Source: Bacteroidales bacterium (GTDB lineage Bacteria > Bacteroidota > Bacteroidia > Bacteroidales > WCHB1-69). From it: DNA of 64,000 nucleotides. The stretch covers positions 1 to 64,000 of the forward strand of contig JAEETJ010000015.1 of the NCBI GenBank assembly GCA_016290295.1, given 5' to 3'. The first letter of the stretch is position 1; each line of letters starts with the position of its first letter. Made by a program: the position numbers and the translations under genes. A model generated the notes under the pieces. The model searched no databases and was not told the origin of the DNA. It saw nothing but the letters and a program-made list of their open reading frames with translations. This document shows positions 60,712-64,000 of the stretch, in pieces.

Positions 60712-61049
60712 AATAAGATTGGGGGATTTATTAAACATTCAATATAATAATAGACGCAAAAATCGGAAATTTGTTGCTCATAAAAGACACTTTTTTCCAC
60801 ACCTCAAAACGAAGTCCCGTCCATTTTTCGTCCAGAGTTCGTCCCAATTTGCTTGAATTCAGCAGTTTAAACAGCTGCAAAAACGTCTTCTCTCACGATG
60901 AAAAAATGTGGCGAAATTCGCTATACAGGGGTGAATTTCTTTACCAATAACTCTGCTTTGTAACTTATTTTAATTATATTAGAAAAATAATATATAAATA
61001 TAATAAAATATGTATATTTGCATTTTGTTTTCATATTATATTGAATTCA
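60712..61049. other. AT-rich intergenic region with one -7 element
   Basis: Divergent gap between paralogue D and the nuclease-like gene. The only clear signal is TATATTTG (61013-61020, plus strand), 29 nt before the ATG at 61050. CAGCAGTTTAAACAGCTG near 60866 is a small imperfect palindrome. No gene was found. Confidence 0.5.
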
Positions 61050-61547
61050 ATGAATAACCATCACATAGACTTGTCGAAAGAGATTATATGTCAATTCCCC
61101 AATGGGGGTAAGGTGGTGGTTTATAATTCCATAGACCGTACTGCAAATGATTTTCTGCGGATTGTTACATGTGCGGTATTCTTTGCAAAACAGGGGAAGC
61201 AAGTTGTTCTTACACCGAAGTTCAATTCTCCCTTGAAAAGTGAACAGTACCGTGAGATATACCATTCATTGGCAGGGACAAAATATTATGGCAAGTGCCC
61301 GGACTTGTGTGTTGATGGTGTGTTTTATGAGCATGAGGGGTATGCTGGATGTAATCCCAAACGTTCATTTCGAAATATGTGTTATCATGGACTGAAACAA
61401 TCCAATAGAATTATAATTGATGATTGTGGATTGACTTATGGTTATATGTATCGTAGCATTTTGGGACGTATAGAAAGAAAGGAAAATATAGCAGAAGTAT
61501 GGGTGCATTCTCCTTCGGGATTGTTTATGCTCTTTAAAGCAGAATAG
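61050..61547 (+). CDS. orphan nuclease-like protein (CdiA C-terminal tRNase-like)
   Basis: A 165-residue cytoplasmic protein without a signal peptide. The pattern FPNGGKVVVYNSIDRTANDFLRIVTCAVFFAKQGKQVVLTPK, then KCPDLCVDGVFYEHEGY, RSFRNMCYHGLKQSNRIIIDD and an end strand AEVWVHSPSG resembles the C-terminal toxin domain of contact-dependent inhibition proteins (PD...DG...E motif; tRNase or nuclease fold). It stands alone with no CdiA-type carrier and no obvious immunity gene. In Bacteroidetes, similar free proteins occur near mobile elements. This is inferred from motif layout only. The ATG at 61050 is preferred to the TTG at 61041. Confidence 0.5.
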   Translation: MNNHHIDLSKEIICQFPNGGKVVVYNSIDRTANDFLRIVTCAVFFAKQGKQVVLTPKFNSPLKSEQYREIYHSLAGTKYYGKCPDLCVDGVFYEHEGYAGCNPKRSFRNMCYHGLKQSNRIIIDDCGLTYGYMYRSILGRIERKENIAEVWVHSPSGLFMLFKAE

Positions 61548-61665
61548 CAGAACATATAAGTCCTGCCACCTGAATCGACGAATCCGCAGAATCGTCATTG
61601 CAAAAGTAAATAAAAAAATAATACAAAGCATCACAATGGCAAATTTTTTAAAAATAATTCAAGAC

Positions 61666-63894
61666 TTATCTCCGTTCCCCTTGCCCCTGGCCGGCCTGTG
61701 CGGACTCCAACTCCATTTTGCCAAACTTGAACGAGAGGCCGAAACGAATTGTCCGTGCCTGCCAGTTCACACGCTTCGAACTGCTGTCCAGATAATAGGG
61801 ATTGCTACTCACACTTGTGCTGCGGTTCCAGTCGAAAAGGTCGTCCACGTTCACCCATACCGCGATGCGGTGCTTCCAGAACTCCGCTTTCAGGCCAAGG
61901 TCAATGCTGTAACGCGGTTTCACGGTGGTGAACAGCGACACACTTTGGGACTGGTAGTTGGCCGCCGCATTGATTTCCAGTACTTTCCATAACTTTGCCC
62001 AGAAGTTCAGCCGGAAACTGTAGCCCAAATTGTCCACGATGTAAGGCTGTTCCTCGTTGCGGAACTGGAAAGCCGACTTCATGTAATAAACATTGCCGTA
62101 AAAGCGGATGCTCATGAAGGTTTTGAGTTGGTAGGTAACATTGACCTCCGCACCCGTATTCAGGGTACGTCCCGCATTGATGGGTTCCGCAAATGGAACA
62201 ATCCGCCCGAAAAACGGGTCGTAGCAGACATCTGTCAAGGGGGAGAATTCGTCTTTCGTGTTTTTGAACCACGCATTGATGCCCACATTGCCGAATTTCC
62301 TGATATACTTGGTCCAGCCGGCCTCCACAGAGTTTGTGAACGCCTGTCGCAAGTCGGGATTGCCTGTACTGAAACTGTCATCCGAATAGGTGCAATAGGC
62401 GGTCAGGTCGGAGGGTTGCGGATTGTTCACCCTACGAGTATAGCTCAGCTTGAAATTGTGCATGTTTTTGGTACGGTAACTCAGATGCAGCGAAGGAAAT
62501 AGTCCCCAGAAATGGCGCTGGAAACTGTAGTCAGGTGCATCAGGATAGCGTATGCCGCGCAAAGCGTACTCAGCTCGTAATCCGCCTTTTATGGTGAATC
62601 CGCCAAACTGGTGCTGCACCGTCACATAGCTTGCCAAATCCACAGGATTGTCATACAAAGAGTAGGAACGTAATTTGTCTTTTTCATAGTAATCTGCTGT
62701 GGATGAATGTACCAAAGAGTCTATATTTCCCCATTGGTATTTGGGATTGGCAGAGCCCGACACACCCAACTCCAGGATACCATTGGCATGATAGGGGAAA
62801 GTATAATCCAGCTCCATGGTCAGATAATGGGAGTTATAACGCCAGTTTTCCTGCCGAATCCAATTCGGTAGCGGCAAAAGCAGATAAGCCCGGTCCTTTG
62901 TCGCTTGCGATTTGTAAGCGGAAGCCTGATAGAAAGCGCTTGCGCTGATTGTGTGTCCTTTGGGATTGAATTGATGCTCATACCACAAGCCTATGTAACC
63001 GCCAAAATTTCTGGAATTGAGTATATAATCTTCTGTGTAAGAATAATTTCCTGACTGATAAATATATTCGTCTCGCCAGGTGGAATCCTGTTGGGTAAAT
63101 TTGTTTGACATGGGGAAGAACCCTCCATAAACATAAATGACATTGGCCGTGTCGGATGTATAAGAGGCATTGACAAACAGCCCGATTTGGTTTTCCTTGA
63201 AACGCCGCACGGTTTTGTATTGGCTATGCGAGGACAAGCTGCCGTCATTGTCATAATAGCTTGATTCACCGTGTGTGTCATGGCGAGAAGTACTATACCA
63301 ATAATGCAGGTAGGTGCTGATAGAGAACTTGCGGTCGGCATAAACATAGGAAATGAAGGGGGTAACATCCGGTGAGGAAGAGCCTTTTGCCCCGAAACTC
63401 AAGAAGCTGTTTTTCTTGATGTTGGAAACAGTGACAATGTTGATGATGCCGCCCGTTCCCTGCGCACTATATCTTGCCGACGGGTTAGTAATAACCTCAA
63501 TTTTCTCAATGTCGCTCGCGGGCATCTGTTGCAGAAGGAGTTTCAGTGCCTCAGCATTCATGTTGGCGGGCTTGTTGTTGAGCCAGATTTCCACAGAGGA
63601 GACCCCTCGCAGGGTCACATTGCCCTCCACATCTACTTCCACCCCAGGCGCATTCTGCAGGGCGTCGGCTGCCGTACCTGTCTGGACAGCAGGGTCTTCA
63701 GAGACGTTATAAAGGGTCTTCTCCCCATCCGTCATATAGACAGGCTTCTTGGCGGTGATGCCCACTTCTTGCAATTCTGTTATCTTTTTCGGGGAGATTG
63801 AATCGGTCTTCGCCACCGCGGTCGTGTCCGTGTTCTGTGCAACGCCATACATAAAGCACAAAAACAATGTTATTAAATTGATAAGTTTTTTCAT
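61666..63894 (-). CDS. outer membrane beta-barrel protein with TonB-receptor plug
   Basis: A 742-residue outer-membrane protein. The signal peptide MKKLINLITLFLCFMYGVAQ is followed by a short linker, a plug domain (GTAADALQNAPGVEVDVEGNVTLRGVSSVEIWLNNKPANM, IEKIEVITNPSARYSAQGTGGIINIVT) and a C-terminal barrel of about 550 residues of the OMP_b-brl_3 type (LSYRTKNMHNFKLSYTRRVNNPQPSDL). No carboxypeptidase-like N-terminal domain or SusD partner is present, so a role in glycan uptake is not indicated. The start is placed at 63894; 33 codons upstream belong to the hairpin repeat. Ligand unknown. Confidence 0.88.
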   Translation of the reverse strand: MKKLINLITLFLCFMYGVAQNTDTTAVAKTDSISPKKITELQEVGITAKKPVYMTDGEKTLYNVSEDPAVQTGTAADALQNAPGVEVDVEGNVTLRGVSSVEIWLNNKPANMNAEALKLLLQQMPASDIEKIEVITNPSARYSAQGTGGIINIVTVSNIKKNSFLSFGAKGSSSPDVTPFISYVYADRKFSISTYLHYWYSTSRHDTHGESSYYDNDGSLSSHSQYKTVRRFKENQIGLFVNASYTSDTANVIYVYGGFFPMSNKFTQQDSTWRDEYIYQSGNYSYTEDYILNSRNFGGYIGLWYEHQFNPKGHTISASAFYQASAYKSQATKDRAYLLLPLPNWIRQENWRYNSHYLTMELDYTFPYHANGILELGVSGSANPKYQWGNIDSLVHSSTADYYEKDKLRSYSLYDNPVDLASYVTVQHQFGGFTIKGGLRAEYALRGIRYPDAPDYSFQRHFWGLFPSLHLSYRTKNMHNFKLSYTRRVNNPQPSDLTAYCTYSDDSFSTGNPDLRQAFTNSVEAGWTKYIRKFGNVGINAWFKNTKDEFSPLTDVCYDPFFGRIVPFAEPINAGRTLNTGAEVNVTYQLKTFMSIRFYGNVYYMKSAFQFRNEEQPYIVDNLGYSFRLNFWAKLWKVLEINAAANYQSQSVSLFTTVKPRYSIDLGLKAEFWKHRIAVWVNVDDLFDWNRSTSVSSNPYYLDSSSKRVNWQARTIRFGLSFKFGKMELESAQAGQGQGERR

Positions 63895-63910
63895 GGTATT
63901 ATATTTGATT

Positions 63911-64000
63911 AACAAGGCTGTAGGCCGTAGTTTGGGGTGGTAGTGCTGGGAGTAGAAGTCGGCGTGCCGAAGGTACACAACTGCAGGTGTCATTGTGGCG
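63911..64000 (-). repeat. diverged copy 3 of the 96-bp repeat, cut by window end
   Basis: AACAAGGCTGTAGGCCGTAG, TTTGGGGTGGT and GGCGTGCCGAAGGTAC match the other copies with scattered changes. Again it lies just upstream of a minus-strand gene (17 nt before the ATG at 63894). Confidence 0.75.

Overview
The window looks like chromosome of an anaerobic member of the Bacteroidetes, most likely the Bacteroidales; no narrower name can be supported. The grounds are promoters of the TAnnTTTG (-7) type with TTG near -33, start codons without clear Shine-Dalgarno sequences, a giant secreted protein with a type IX secretion (T9SS) C-terminal signal, BspA-type leucine-rich repeats, tandem FtsX/MacB-like permeases, an OMP_b-brl/TonB-receptor-like barrel and MeaB. 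No CRISPR array, rRNA, integrase or transposase was found.

Layout. 1-1.7 kb: the end of murC, then tRNA-Pro(UGG) and tRNA-Arg(UCU). 1.8-18.5 kb: one minus-strand gene for a 5569-residue repeat-built surface protein. 18.8-22.1 kb: lysine-fermentation genes kamD, kamE and an atoA-like CoA-transferase subunit. 22.4-36.7 kb: an export locus made of TolC, a HlyD-type adaptor, a LolD/MacB-type ATPase and three FtsX permeases, followed by a sigma-54 activator and a histidine kinase. Two sigma-54-type promoters lie in front of its segments. A small inverted gene and a RelB/DinJ-PIN toxin-antitoxin pair sit inside it. 36.8-40.0 kb: a multi-centre flavo-iron-sulfur oxidoreductase. 40.1-40.5 kb: a strongly self-complementary region, proposed here as an unassigned structured RNA. 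40.5-47.1 kb: small genes, an LRR protein, an ORF6N protein, DNA polymerase I, three tiny cysteine-rich lipoproteins and meaB. 47.2-50.3 kb: a GtrB-like glycosyltransferase with a polytopic membrane partner. 50.4-60.7 kb: a minus-strand island of secreted proteins of unknown role, several of them paralogous, with gene remnants and a 96-bp hairpin-rich repeat. 61-64 kb: an orphan nuclease-like protein and an outer-membrane barrel.

How the genes fit together. The TolC/adaptor/ATPase/permease set forms a tripartite ABC efflux or export machine. The adjacent two-component pair and the two -24/-12 promoters suggest that it is induced through sigma-54. kamDE and atoA, together with the flavoprotein and meaB, fit amino-acid fermentation and acyl-CoA metabolism.

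The most unusual features are the 40.28-40.45 kb RNA-like hairpin, the recently expanded giant adhesin gene, short hairpin-mosaic elements that recur in gene gaps, and the secreted paralogue island. Family assignments were made by eye from motifs, without database searches.
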